In this document: positions 34,034 to 42,343 of the stretch, one piece after another
Position numbering within the stretch: the first letter of the stretch is position 1
Layout: each line of letters starts with the position of its first letter
Assembly (NCBI GenBank): GCA_964397655.1
Contig: CAYNKA010000005.1
Location: 62,001 to 126,000 of the forward strand
Origin: CAYNKA01 sp964397655
GTDB taxonomy: Bacteria > Spirochaetota > Spirochaetia > DTKZ01
DNA: 64,000 bases
Direction: 5' to 3'
Notes under the pieces: model-generated
Databases searched by the model: none
What the model was told of the DNA's origin: nothing
Seen by the model: the letters and a program-made list of their open reading frames with translations, nothing else
Translations under genes and position numbers: made by a program

Positions 34034-34957
34034 ATGGCGAAATATTTCCTGCGGCGCCTTGTATCCATCGTTCCGGTCCTGCTGGTCGTCTCCGTGCTGG
34101 CCTTCTCCTTCGTGCATCTCCTGCCCGGAGACCCGGCGCGGATGATGGCCGGACAGGACGCGGATCCCGACACCGTGGCCATGCTCCGCAAGACCATGGG
34201 GCTCGACGAGCCCCTGCCCGTGCAGTACTTGAGCTACATGGGCAAGGTCCTGCGGGGAGACCTCGGGACGAGCCTCCGGAACAAGCAGCCTGTCGCGGGC
34301 GAGATCGCCCTGCGCTACAAGCCCACGATGTATCTCGCCCTCGCGGGGCTGCTCTGGTCTTCGATCTTCGGCATCCTGGCGGGGGCCGTCGCCGCGATCT
34401 ACAACGGAAAATGGCAGGATTATCTCGCGATGATCCTCTCGGTTTCCGGCATTTCGATGCCGCAGATATGGCTCGGCCTCCTTCTGATCCAGTTCTTCGC
34501 GGTCTATCTGGGCTGGCTTCCAGTATCGGGATTCTCCGGGAAGTTCAGCGAGCTCATCCTGCCGTCGATAACCTTGGGCGCGGTCGTGGCCGCGATCATG
34601 GCGAGATTCACGCTCTCGGCCTTCCTCGACGTCCTGGACGAGGAATACATAAGCACGGCGAGGGCCAAGGGGGTCGCCGAGCGGCTCGTCGTCTGGAAGC
34701 ACGCGTTCCGCAACGCCCTCATCCCCGTCGTTACCATGATCGGCCTCCAGTTCGGATTCCTTCTGGGCGGCTCGGTCGTCGTGGAGTCGATTTTCGCATG
34801 GCCGGGACTCGGCCGCTTCATGATCGAGGCGGTTTCGGTCAGGGACTACCCGGTCCTTCAGGCCCTGCTCCTGCTCTATTCGTTCCATTTCGTGTTCCTG
34901 AACCTCGTGATCGACCTTGTCTACGCGTTGATCAACCCGGAGATCCGCTATGAATGA
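34034..34957 (+). CDS. ABC transporter permease, DppB/GsiC-like
   Basis: 307 residues, six membrane helices, with the N-terminal SFVHLLPGDPARMMAGQ and the C-terminal EAA loop (STARAKGVAERLVVWKHAFRN). Inner-membrane half of the importer. Overlaps the next permease gene by 8 bp. Confidence 0.94.
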   Translation: MAKYFLRRLVSIVPVLLVVSVLAFSFVHLLPGDPARMMAGQDADPDTVAMLRKTMGLDEPLPVQYLSYMGKVLRGDLGTSLRNKQPVAGEIALRYKPTMYLALAGLLWSSIFGILAGAVAAIYNGKWQDYLAMILSVSGISMPQIWLGLLLIQFFAVYLGWLPVSGFSGKFSELILPSITLGAVVAAIMARFTLSAFLDVLDEEYISTARAKGVAERLVVWKHAFRNALIPVVTMIGLQFGFLLGGSVVVESIFAWPGLGRFMIEAVSVRDYPVLQALLLLYSFHFVFLNLVIDLVYALINPEIRYE

Positions 34958-35819
34958 CGTCGAAACGAAACCGGATGTCCATCTCTCGCCGGCGGAAATT
35001 TTCTGGCACAAGTTCAAGCGCCGCAGGACCGCCCTCGTATCCGGCTTCTTCATCCTCCTCCTCGTGCTCGTGGCGGTATTCGCTCCCCAGATCGCGCCCT
35101 ACGACCCCCAGGAGATCGATTACGCCGCCTCGATGGAGCCTCCATGCAAGGAGCATATCGCGGGTACGGACGTCTTCGGCAGGGACATCCTGAGCCGCAT
35201 CATCTACGGCGCGAGGATCTCGCTCTGGGTCGGCTTCACCTCGGTCCTCGCAGGCGCGATCGTAGGCGTGAGTCTGGGTCTCGTGAGCGGCTTCTTCGGA
35301 GGCTTCCTCGACAACCTCATCATGAGGAGTTGCGACATCCTCTTCGCCTTCCCCGGCATACTCCTGGCCATCGCCATCGTCGCGATCCTCGGGCCGGGAC
35401 TGGCCAACGTGGTCATCGCGGTGTCCGTCTTCAGCATGCCGACGTTCGCGCGCATCGTGCGCGGCAACACGCTCGGCATCAAGGAGATGCTCTACATCAA
35501 GGCGGCGAGGAGCACCGGCGCCTCACGGAAGCGCCTCATGTTCGTTCACATCCTTCCGGGGACCTTGAGCAACATCATCGTTTATTTTACCCTTCGGATC
35601 GGGACCTCGATCATCACCGCGGCGAGCCTCAGCTTCCTGGGCCTCGGTGCCCAGCCGCCGACGCCGGAATGGGGAGCGATGCTGTCCGAGAGCCGCGATT
35701 ACATCGGCGTGGCGGACCACATGATCCTCTTTCCCGGAATCGCGATCTTCCTGACGGTCCTGTTTTTCAATCTCTTCGGGGACGGGCTTCGGGCCGCCTT
35801 GGACCCCAAGACGAAATAG
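34950..35819 (+). CDS. ABC transporter permease, DppC/GsiD-like
   Basis: 289 residues. Short cytoplasmic N-terminus, first helix about residue 27, then GTDVFGRDILSRIIYGARIS and the EAA loop (YIKAARSTGASRKRLMFVHIL), as in DppC. Second channel subunit, translated with the first through an 8-bp overlap. It is followed within 20 bp by the gamma-glutamyl hydrolase-like gene. Confidence 0.94.
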   Translation: MNDVETKPDVHLSPAEIFWHKFKRRRTALVSGFFILLLVLVAVFAPQIAPYDPQEIDYAASMEPPCKEHIAGTDVFGRDILSRIIYGARISLWVGFTSVLAGAIVGVSLGLVSGFFGGFLDNLIMRSCDILFAFPGILLAIAIVAILGPGLANVVIAVSVFSMPTFARIVRGNTLGIKEMLYIKAARSTGASRKRLMFVHILPGTLSNIIVYFTLRIGTSIITAASLSFLGLGAQPPTPEWGAMLSESRDYIGVADHMILFPGIAIFLTVLFFNLFGDGLRAALDPKTK

Positions 35820-35838
35820 AGACTCAAGGGAGGAACCT

Positions 35839-36579
35839 ACGCGCAAACCTGTCATCGGTCTCACGACCAACATCATGACGATGAAGGATTACATTTTCCC
35901 GGGAACGGAGCGTCCTTACGTCAACCAGGCCTACATCGACGCCCTGGAATCCGTCGGAACGATCCCCCTGCTCTTCCCCCTGCTCAGGAACGAGGCCGAC
36001 GCTGACGTCCTGCTCGGGACCTGCGACGGCCTCGTACTCACCGGAGGGTTCGATGTCCATCCCTCGTTCTACGGCCAGGACATGAGGGAAAAGATGGAAT
36101 CGACCATGGCCAAGCTGGACAGGTTCCAGATCGCGGTTTGCCGACGGGCCGTCGCGGGAAAGATCCCGTTCCTCGGAATATGCAGGGGGCTCCAGATCCT
36201 GAACGTCGCCGTGGGCGGAAGCCTCTTCCAGGACGTCACGGAGAAGGAAGGCCGGACGTTGAAGCACTTCCAGGCCGGAGGGGACCGTTCGGACGCGGCC
36301 CACGCCATCCTCATCGAGCCGGGATCGCGCCTCGCTTCGATCTTCCCCGCCCGCGAGATCATGGTGAACAGCCTCCACCATCAGAGCGCGGACAGGCTCG
36401 GTGACGGGCTCGTCGCGACCGCGAGAAGCGGTGACGGTCACGTCGAAGCCCTGGAACTCCGGGACCATCCCTTCGGGCTTTCGGTACAGTGGCATCCCGA
36501 ACTCATGATGGACGGCGACCGGCCCATGCTGCCGCTCTTCGAGGCCTTCGCGGAGGCCTGCCGCTCAAAAGGAGCCTGA
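35839..36579 (+). CDS. Gamma-glutamyl-gamma-aminobutyrate hydrolase family (peptidase C26, class I GATase)
   Basis: Hydrolyses gamma-glutamyl amide bonds; 246 residues. Nucleophile Cys in FLGICRGLQIL, catalytic HxE in VQWHPE, and LTGGFDVHPSFYG. The family's N-terminal strand (KPVIGLTTN) is encoded from 35842, but the only codon placed properly after AGGGAGG (5 nt) is ACG at 35839; the first ATG is 35875, after that strand. An ACG start is therefore proposed, with 35875 as the conservative alternative. Last gene after the GsiABCD-like importer, so it likely cleaves an imported gamma-glutamyl compound. Confidence 0.85.
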   Translation, partial: TRKPVIGLTTNIMTMKDYIFPGTERPYVNQAYIDALESVGTIPLLFPLLRNEADADVLLGTCDGLVLTGGFDVHPSFYGQDMREKMESTMAKLDRFQIAVCRRAVAGKIPFLGICRGLQILNVAVGGSLFQDVTEKEGRTLKHFQAGGDRSDAAHAILIEPGSRLASIFPAREIMVNSLHHQSADRLGDGLVATARSGDGHVEALELRDHPFGLSVQWHPELMMDGDRPMLPLFEAFAEACRSKGA

Positions 36580-36581
36580 AG

Positions 36582-37856
36582 CTGACGACGCCGAACCGTT
36601 TCAAATCAGCCTTCCTCGAGGGTCTCGCCTACTGCGTCCCCGCGGTGATCACGGTCTGGATCTTCTACCAGATCCTCGCGGTCCTCTACGGACTGGTCTC
36701 CACGGTCATCGAATTCCTCCTTTCGATGATCGACCTGCCCCTGTCATTCCGCGTCCCCGCCAACCTTCTCGGCGTGGTCCTCACCCTGGCGCTCGTACTC
36801 CTCGTCGGTCTTCTCTTCGAGACCTTCCTGGGCAAGATGTTCCGCAGGGCCCTCGACTCGCTCGTTCGGAGAATTCCCTTCGTCTCGTCGATCTACGACG
36901 TGTTCCAGCAGCTCGCGAACGCCGTATTCGCGAAATCCGACGCCTTCTCCTCGCCCGTCCTCGTACCCTTTCCCCATCCCGGAACGAGGACGATCGGCTT
37001 CGCGACCGGCGCCGCCGAGGCCGATCTCGCGGTCTATTTCGACGGCCCGGTGACGAAGGTCTTCGTACCGACGACCCCCATTCCCACCGCGGGATTCCTC
37101 ATCCTCTATCCTTCGGCCATGGTGGAGAACTGCGGCCTCACCCGCGAGGAGGCCCTCACGACGATCCTTTCCGGCGGGATCATGGAAGGAGGGATCGCCT
37201 CGGGAACGCTCGTGGAGGAGAAGAAAAAGAATCCCCTGGGGAAGGTCGGGAGCACCGTCTTCAAGGGACTCCTCGTCCTCCTACCCCTCTTCGTCACCGT
37301 GTACATAACCCTGCAGATCTTCGTCACGCTCTACGATTTCTTCGACATCGGGAGCTCTTTCATACCCCCGGAGAGCCTTTCCATCTTCGGTCCCGTCGTC
37401 GTCGCGGCCACCTTCCTGGCCACGATCCTCTTCATCTGGCTCGTGGGCATCCTCGTGCGGTCCTTCCTGGGCAAGCAGGCGCGGAGGATCTTCCACGGGG
37501 CGCTCCGGAAAATTCCGCCCGTGGACAGCATCTACACGACCCTGAGGCAGCTCGTGAAGGCGATCATGAAGCACAGGGCCCGGACCGACGCCAGGGTCGT
37601 TCTCGCGGACTTCCCCTTCAAGGGCGTCCGGGTCATAGGCTTCTCCACCGGCAAGGCCGTACGCAGATTCGGAGACTCGGAGGGAGGAGACGGACTCCAC
37701 AAGATCTTCATCCCCGGCACACCCAATCCCACCGCGGGATTCTTCATCCTGGCGGGGAAGGAGGACTTCGTGGAGACCTCCCTCACCGCGGAACAGGGCC
37801 TCAAGATCGCGCTTTCCGGGGGGATCCTGAAATCCGACGCGTCTTCGGGGAACTGA
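36582..37856 (+). CDS. Tandem DUF502 membrane protein
   Basis: About 424 residues made of two DUF502 units. Each has two membrane helices, then a soluble part ending VFVPTTPIPTAGFLILYP (first) or IFIPGTPNPTAGFFILAG (second) and an ILSGGIM / ALSGGIL tail. Normal DUF502 proteins are single units of about 200 residues; function unknown, membrane location predicted. AAAAGGAG lies 7 nt before a CTG at 36582, and no ATG, GTG or TTG is suitably placed; a GTG at 36489 inside the previous gene has no ribosome site. A CTG start is proposed. Two bp after the hydrolase gene. Confidence 0.8.
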   Translation: MTTPNRFKSAFLEGLAYCVPAVITVWIFYQILAVLYGLVSTVIEFLLSMIDLPLSFRVPANLLGVVLTLALVLLVGLLFETFLGKMFRRALDSLVRRIPFVSSIYDVFQQLANAVFAKSDAFSSPVLVPFPHPGTRTIGFATGAAEADLAVYFDGPVTKVFVPTTPIPTAGFLILYPSAMVENCGLTREEALTTILSGGIMEGGIASGTLVEEKKKNPLGKVGSTVFKGLLVLLPLFVTVYITLQIFVTLYDFFDIGSSFIPPESLSIFGPVVVAATFLATILFIWLVGILVRSFLGKQARRIFHGALRKIPPVDSIYTTLRQLVKAIMKHRARTDARVVLADFPFKGVRVIGFSTGKAVRRFGDSEGGDGLHKIFIPGTPNPTAGFFILAGKEDFVETSLTAEQGLKIALSGGILKSDASSGN

Positions 37857-37905
37857 GGCCCGAGGCCGCCCCCGAGCCGAGGTCCGCCCTCGGTCTCATC
37901 CGTTC

Positions 37906-37934
37906 TTGAGAATCGATCCGAATCGTGATAGCAT
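37906..37934 (+). promoter_or_regulatory. asnS promoter
   Basis: TTGAGA, 17 bp, TAGCAT. A GC-rich stem in the leader (CCCGCGG 37941-37947 with CCGCGGG 37966-37972) starts at the predicted first nucleotide and precedes the GGAGGA ribosome site. Confidence 0.55.
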
Positions 37935-37995
37935 GATGGGCCCGCGGGCGGCCCGGCAACGGAGGCCGCGGGTCATCATCCGTGGAGGACTTTTC

Positions 37996-39378
37996 ATGCG
38001 AATCAAAGCTATCCTCGCCCAGGAACCGGCGGGACAGCCCGCGACCGTGCGGGGCTGGGTGCGAACGAAACGAGACACCAAGACCGTCTGCTTCTTCGAA
38101 GTCAACGACGGAAGCTGCCTGAAGAACATCCAGGTCATCGTCGACAAGGAAAAACACCCCGGGCTCCAGGCCGAAATCGACAGAATGACGACGGGAGCGA
38201 GCGTCGAAGCCGAGGGATCTCTCGTCGCGTCGCCGGGATCGAACCAAAAATCCGAGCTGCAGGCCGTTTCGCTCAGGGTGATCGGCGAGGCTCCGTCCGA
38301 TTCCTATCCCCTGCAGAAAAAGAGGCATTCCTTCGAATTCCTCCGCGAAATCGCCCACCTGCGCCCGAGGACGAACACCTTCGGCGCTGTGGCCAGGGTG
38401 AGGAACGCCATGGCCTTCGCGATCCATCGCTTCTTCCAGGAGAGAGGCTTCGTCTACGTGCACACTCCGGTCATAACGGCGAGCGACGCCGAGGGAGCCG
38501 GAGAGATGTTCCAGGTAACCACGCTCCCCCTGGACAAGGTGCCCATGGCGGACGGCAGGGTGGACTACGAGAAGGACTTCTTCGGCAAGGAGGCCCACCT
38601 CACCGTGAGCGGCCAGCTCGAGGCCGAAATCTACGCGACCGCACTCTCCGACGTCTACACCTTCGGACCGACCTTCCGGGCCGAGAATTCGAACACCACG
38701 AGGCACCTCGCCGAGTTCTGGATGATCGAGCCGGAGATGGCGTTCCGCGACATCCACGGCAACATGGACATCGCCGAAGAATTCCTCAAGTTCATCTTCG
38801 CCCAGGTGCTCGAGACCTGCGGAGAGGACATGGCCTTCTTCGACGAGCGGATCCAGCCCGGAGTCCTATCTGGACTGAAGGAAGTCGTGGACAAGCCCTT
38901 CAGGCGCGTCACCTACACGGAGGCGGTGGACGAGCTTCTGAAGTCGGGCGCCGCGTTCGAGTACCCGGTGAAATGGGGGATCGACCTCCAGTCGGAGCAC
39001 GAGAAACACCTCACCGAGAAGATCTACGGCGGCCCCGTGATCGTGACCGGCTACCCGAAGGAAATCAAGGCCTTCTACATGAAGCTCAACGACGACGAAA
39101 AGACCGTGCGTGCCATGGACGTCCTCGTCCCTAGGCTGGGCGAGATCATCGGAGGAAGCGAGCGCGAGAACAGGCTGGAGAAGCTCGAGAAACGGATCGC
39201 CGAGCTCGGGCTCAGGAGGGAGGATTACTGGTGGTACCTCGATCTCCGGAAATACGGGACGGTACCGCATTCCGGCTTCGGCCTCGGCTTCGAGCGCCTC
39301 ATCCAGTACGTGACCGGCATGCAGAACATCCGCGACGTCATCCCCTTCCCCAGGGCGGTCAAGACCGCCGATTTCTGA
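37996..39378 (+). CDS. asnS: Asparagine--tRNA ligase
   Basis: Class IIb aminoacyl-tRNA synthetase, 460 residues, full length. N-terminal OB fold for the anticodon (ATVRGWVRTKRDTKTVCFFEV), motif 2 FRAENSNTTRHLAEFWMIEPE-type region, motif 3 GFGLGFERLIQYV. The AENSNT sequence and size distinguish AsnRS from AspRS. Start 37996 follows GGAGGA; an upstream ATG frame is inside the leader. Single gene with its own promoter and a bidirectional terminator. Confidence 0.96.
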   Translation: MRIKAILAQEPAGQPATVRGWVRTKRDTKTVCFFEVNDGSCLKNIQVIVDKEKHPGLQAEIDRMTTGASVEAEGSLVASPGSNQKSELQAVSLRVIGEAPSDSYPLQKKRHSFEFLREIAHLRPRTNTFGAVARVRNAMAFAIHRFFQERGFVYVHTPVITASDAEGAGEMFQVTTLPLDKVPMADGRVDYEKDFFGKEAHLTVSGQLEAEIYATALSDVYTFGPTFRAENSNTTRHLAEFWMIEPEMAFRDIHGNMDIAEEFLKFIFAQVLETCGEDMAFFDERIQPGVLSGLKEVVDKPFRRVTYTEAVDELLKSGAAFEYPVKWGIDLQSEHEKHLTEKIYGGPVIVTGYPKEIKAFYMKLNDDEKTVRAMDVLVPRLGEIIGGSERENRLEKLEKRIAELGLRREDYWWYLDLRKYGTVPHSGFGLGFERLIQYVTGMQNIRDVIPFPRAVKTADF

Positions 39379-39394
39379 TCCCGACGCTCACGCG

Positions 39395-39430
39395 AAAAAA
39401 AAGCCGCCTCGCGACGAGACGGCTTTTTTC
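39395..39430. terminator. Bidirectional terminator between asnS and the flavodiiron gene
   Basis: GCCGCCTCG, CGA loop, CGAGACGGC (one mismatch), flanked by eight A on the left and six T on the right, so it can end transcripts from both convergent genes. Confidence 0.85.
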
Positions 39431-39483
39431 ATCGGCGGATTCCGGGTCCGCGGGCCGAAGACCGCTCGCGCGGGACCCGGCCC

Positions 39484-40710
39484 TCACTTCGGAAGGGCCG
39501 TCCTCTTCACGATCTCGGCGAGTTCCTTCACCCGGGCCGCGACCGCTTCGTAGTCAGCGGGCTTGGGTGCACCCTGGAATTCCACCGGCTCGAGGAAATC
39601 CCACTTGTACTTCTCCGTGATCTCCGCGAGTTCCTTCGCGGCTCCGCCGGACCAGCCGAAGGACCCGAAGCGGAACACCTTCTTGCCGAAGACCTTCTTC
39701 CGGCCGAGATCGTCGAGGACGTGGGCCATGGGCGGAAACATGCGGTATTCGTAGGTCGGCATCCCGAGGACGAGTCCGGTGGACTTGAAGGCGGAGGCGA
39801 GGATGTACGACATGTCGTCTCCGGGCACGCGGTGCTCGTTCACGATCACGCCGGATTGCCGGAGCGCCGTCCTCACCGTGTCGACGAGTCTTTCCGTATT
39901 GCCGTACATGCTCCCCCATACGAACGCGACCTCGGCCTCTGCGGGGCCGTTCGAGAAGGCGGCGTAGCGCTTGTAGCGTTCCACGATGGCGCCGGGGTTC
40001 TTTCTCCAGACGATGCCGTGAGAAGGCGCCACGACGTTCAGCTTGAGGCCGCCGAGCTTCGCTATCGCGCGTTCCACGAATACGGAGAAGCTCGCCACGA
40101 TGTTCGCGTAGTATCTGACTGTCTCCTTCTCGTAGAACTCGTGCTGTTTCGGGGTGAGTTCGTCGTCGAAGACCTCGGCTCCCACGCTGCCGAAGGACCC
40201 GAAGGCGTCGCAGGAGAAGAGCACTCCGGCGGACGGTTCGTAGGTGACCATGGTCTCCGGCCAATGCACGTTGGGGATCTCCTCGAACACGAGCTTCTTC
40301 CCTCCGCCGAGGTCGATCGAGTCGCCGGACTTCACCGCCCGGAGCCCGTTCTCGATCCCGTAGAATTCCTTCACGAGGGTGAGGGCCTTCTGGGTCGCCA
40401 CGATCTCCGCCTTAGGGCAGATCTCCCTGAAGGTACCGAGCCAGCCGGTATGATCGGGCTCCATGTGGTTGAGGACGATGTAGTCCACCGACTTGAGATC
40501 GACGGGTATGGAGGCGAGCTGCTCGCGGATCTTCGTCGGAGCTTCGTCCCAGTCCCGGACGAGATCGATGATGGCGGTCTTCTCGCCCTTGACGACGTAG
40601 GAATTGAGCGACACTCCGTCGGGAGTGGGCCAAAGACCTTCGAAAAGGTCACCGTTCGTGATGTTCGCTCCGATGCGATGGATGCCCGGGGCGATTTGAC
40701 TGGCTTTCAT
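39484..40710 (-). CDS. Flavodiiron protein (A-type flavoprotein, FprA-like)
   Basis: Reduces O2 to water or NO to N2O in anaerobes; 408 residues, cytoplasmic. N-terminal metallo-beta-lactamase-like di-iron domain with NHMEPDH, the His of NVHWPET, Asp of CDAFGS and His of SHGIVW; C-terminal flavodoxin domain with FMN loop GSMYGNTERL. No fused rubredoxin, so an external electron donor is needed. AAAGGAA precedes the ATG. Single gene. Confidence 0.94.
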   Translation of the reverse strand: MKASQIAPGIHRIGANITNGDLFEGLWPTPDGVSLNSYVVKGEKTAIIDLVRDWDEAPTKIREQLASIPVDLKSVDYIVLNHMEPDHTGWLGTFREICPKAEIVATQKALTLVKEFYGIENGLRAVKSGDSIDLGGGKKLVFEEIPNVHWPETMVTYEPSAGVLFSCDAFGSFGSVGAEVFDDELTPKQHEFYEKETVRYYANIVASFSVFVERAIAKLGGLKLNVVAPSHGIVWRKNPGAIVERYKRYAAFSNGPAEAEVAFVWGSMYGNTERLVDTVRTALRQSGVIVNEHRVPGDDMSYILASAFKSTGLVLGMPTYEYRMFPPMAHVLDDLGRKKVFGKKVFRFGSFGWSGGAAKELAEITEKYKWDFLEPVEFQGAPKPADYEAVAARVKELAEIVKRTALPK

Positions 40711-40798
40711 GCGTTATTCCTTTCAGGAAAATAGGATTTCTCCTTCAAATGTAGCGGCTGAAACGGGAAAGTTCAAGTTCTTTTTCCGGCAGGGCGGC

Positions 40799-40827
40799 TT
40801 GCCGCGCCCGCGCTCCCGGCTTACACT
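40799..40827 (+). promoter_or_regulatory. Promoter of the exported methyltransferase gene
   Basis: TTGCCG, 17 bp, TACACT, ending 18 nt before the ATG. Confidence 0.55.
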
Positions 40828-40845
40828 TGAAGGCGAGAGGGTTCG

Positions 40846-41586
40846 ATGAAGAAGGTCGTTTCGTTCATCGTCGCATGCCTCCTCTCCTCGATCCCGTTTC
40901 CGGCGGATGCCGAAGGCGAAGGCGAACCGCGGGGCCGGGATCCCGAAGCCGTACTCCGGAACCGCATGGTCGACGAGCAGATCGCGGGCAGGGGTATCTC
41001 GGATCCAGCGGTCCTCGGCGCTATGCGCAAGGTGCCCAGGCACGAGTTCGTTCCGGAGGCGATCAGGAACTCCGCCTACGAGGACCGGCCCCTCCCCATC
41101 GGCCACGGCCAGACCATCTCCCAACCCTACATCGTCGCCTTCATGACCGAGGTCCTCAAACCTTCGCGGAACATGAGGATCCTGGAGATCGGCACGGGAA
41201 GCGGGTACCAGGCGGCCGTCCTCGCGGAACTCGCCGGGGAGGTCTATACCGTCGAAATCGTGAAGGACCTCGCGGACGCCGCAGCCCGGCGGCTCGCAGG
41301 ACTCGGCTGCCGATCGGTCACGGTGAGGGCGGGCGACGGCTACTACGGCTGGAAGGAGAAGGCGCCGTTCGACGCGATCATCGTGACTGCCGCCGCCGAG
41401 CACGTGCCTCCGGCCCTCGTCGAGCAGCTCGCGAACGGCGGAAGGATCGTAATCCCCATCGGCGGGATCTTCGAGGTCCAGGCCCTCGTGCTCGTGACCA
41501 AATCCGGGGACGGGAGATCGACGACGAGGAAGGTCCTGCTCCCGGTACGCTTCGTTCCGCTCACGGGCGCGGGCCTGAGGAATTGA
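40846..41586 (+). CDS. Protein-L-isoaspartate O-methyltransferase with signal peptide
   Basis: Repairs isoaspartyl residues by SAM-dependent methylation. 246 residues: a signal peptide (about 1-22, cleavage near ADA-EG) and a full PCMT domain, with GHGQTISQPYIVAFM, SAM motif I LEIGTGSGYQAAVLAE and the VTAAAEHVPPALVEQL block. Bacterial Pcm is normally cytoplasmic and about 210 residues; here the predicted export places it in the periplasm, where SAM supply is unclear. GAGAGG precedes the ATG. Single gene before pncA. Confidence 0.88.
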   Translation: MKKVVSFIVACLLSSIPFPADAEGEGEPRGRDPEAVLRNRMVDEQIAGRGISDPAVLGAMRKVPRHEFVPEAIRNSAYEDRPLPIGHGQTISQPYIVAFMTEVLKPSRNMRILEIGTGSGYQAAVLAELAGEVYTVEIVKDLADAAARRLAGLGCRSVTVRAGDGYYGWKEKAPFDAIIVTAAAEHVPPALVEQLANGGRIVIPIGGIFEVQALVLVTKSGDGRSTTRKVLLPVRFVPLTGAGLRN

Positions 41587-41653
41587 TCTCCGAACCCCGG
41601 ACGGCGGCAGGGGCACCGCGTCGTGTCTCCCGGCGCTCCCGCGCCTCCTTCCC

Positions 41654-41682
41654 TTGCGGCCTGGAATGAAAAGCACTACACT
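41654..41682 (+). promoter_or_regulatory. pncA-pncB promoter
   Basis: TTGCGG, 17 bp, TACACT, ending 19 nt before the pncA ATG. Confidence 0.55.
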
Positions 41683-41701
41683 CTCCGGCAGGGAGGCCGC
41701 C

Positions 41702-42343
41702 ATGGTAGCCGTCGAAGTCATCCGAAAGTCGGTGCTCGTAGTCGTGGACGTCCAGAACGATTTTTGCCCCGGAGGGAGCCTTCCTGTACGGGGAGGCGAC
41801 GAGATCGCGGAGACGATCAACCGCGTTTCCCCCTCCTTCGCCTATGTCGTGGCGACCAAGGACTGGCACCCGGCGGACCACGTCTCGTTCGCGTCGAATC
41901 ACCCGGGCGGAAAGCCCTTCGAAACCGCGGACGCGGGAGGCGTCGTCCAGACCCTCTGGCCGGACCACTGCGTCAGAGGGACGGCCGGCGCCGAATTCCA
42001 TCCCGGTCTCGACACGAGGCCCTTTTCCTGCGTCATCCACAAAGGGACGAAAACCTCGCTGGATTCCTACTCCGCGTTCTTCGAGAACGACCGCAGGACC
42101 CCGACCGGCCTCGATTACCTGCTCCGCGGGCTCGGTTTCGGGACCGTCTTCCTCTGCGGCCTCGCGACCGACGTCTGCGTCTTCTTCTCCGCCATGGACG
42201 CGGTCGGACTCGGCTACGCCGTCTACCTGATCGAGGACGCGTCCCGGGGAGTGGACCTGCCTCCAGGCTCGGTCCGCAGGTCGGTGGAAAACCTCGCGAG
42301 CGCGGGCGTCCGCGTCGTCTCGTCCGGGGAGCTTCGGATATGA
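41702..42343 (+). CDS. pncA: Nicotinamidase
   Basis: Hydrolyses nicotinamide to nicotinate for NAD salvage; 213 residues. Isochorismatase-like fold with catalytic Asp (VVDVQNDFCPGGSL), Lys (VIHKGT) and Cys (GLATDVCVFFSA), plus metal ligands in DWHPADHVSF. The start at 41702 follows GGGAGG; upstream in-frame codons overlap the promoter. Its stop overlaps the pncB start (ATGA), so both NAD-salvage steps are translated together. Confidence 0.93.
   Translation: MVAVEVIRKSVLVVVDVQNDFCPGGSLPVRGGDEIAETINRVSPSFAYVVATKDWHPADHVSFASNHPGGKPFETADAGGVVQTLWPDHCVRGTAGAEFHPGLDTRPFSCVIHKGTKTSLDSYSAFFENDRRTPTGLDYLLRGLGFGTVFLCGLATDVCVFFSAMDAVGLGYAVYLIEDASRGVDLPPGSVRRSVENLASAGVRVVSSGELRI

Noticed and set aside
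32425..34197. Minus-strand 590-codon open frame opposite the peptide receptor gene
   Set aside because: No signal, domain or ribosome site; the receptor on the plus strand has a signal peptide and family motifs.
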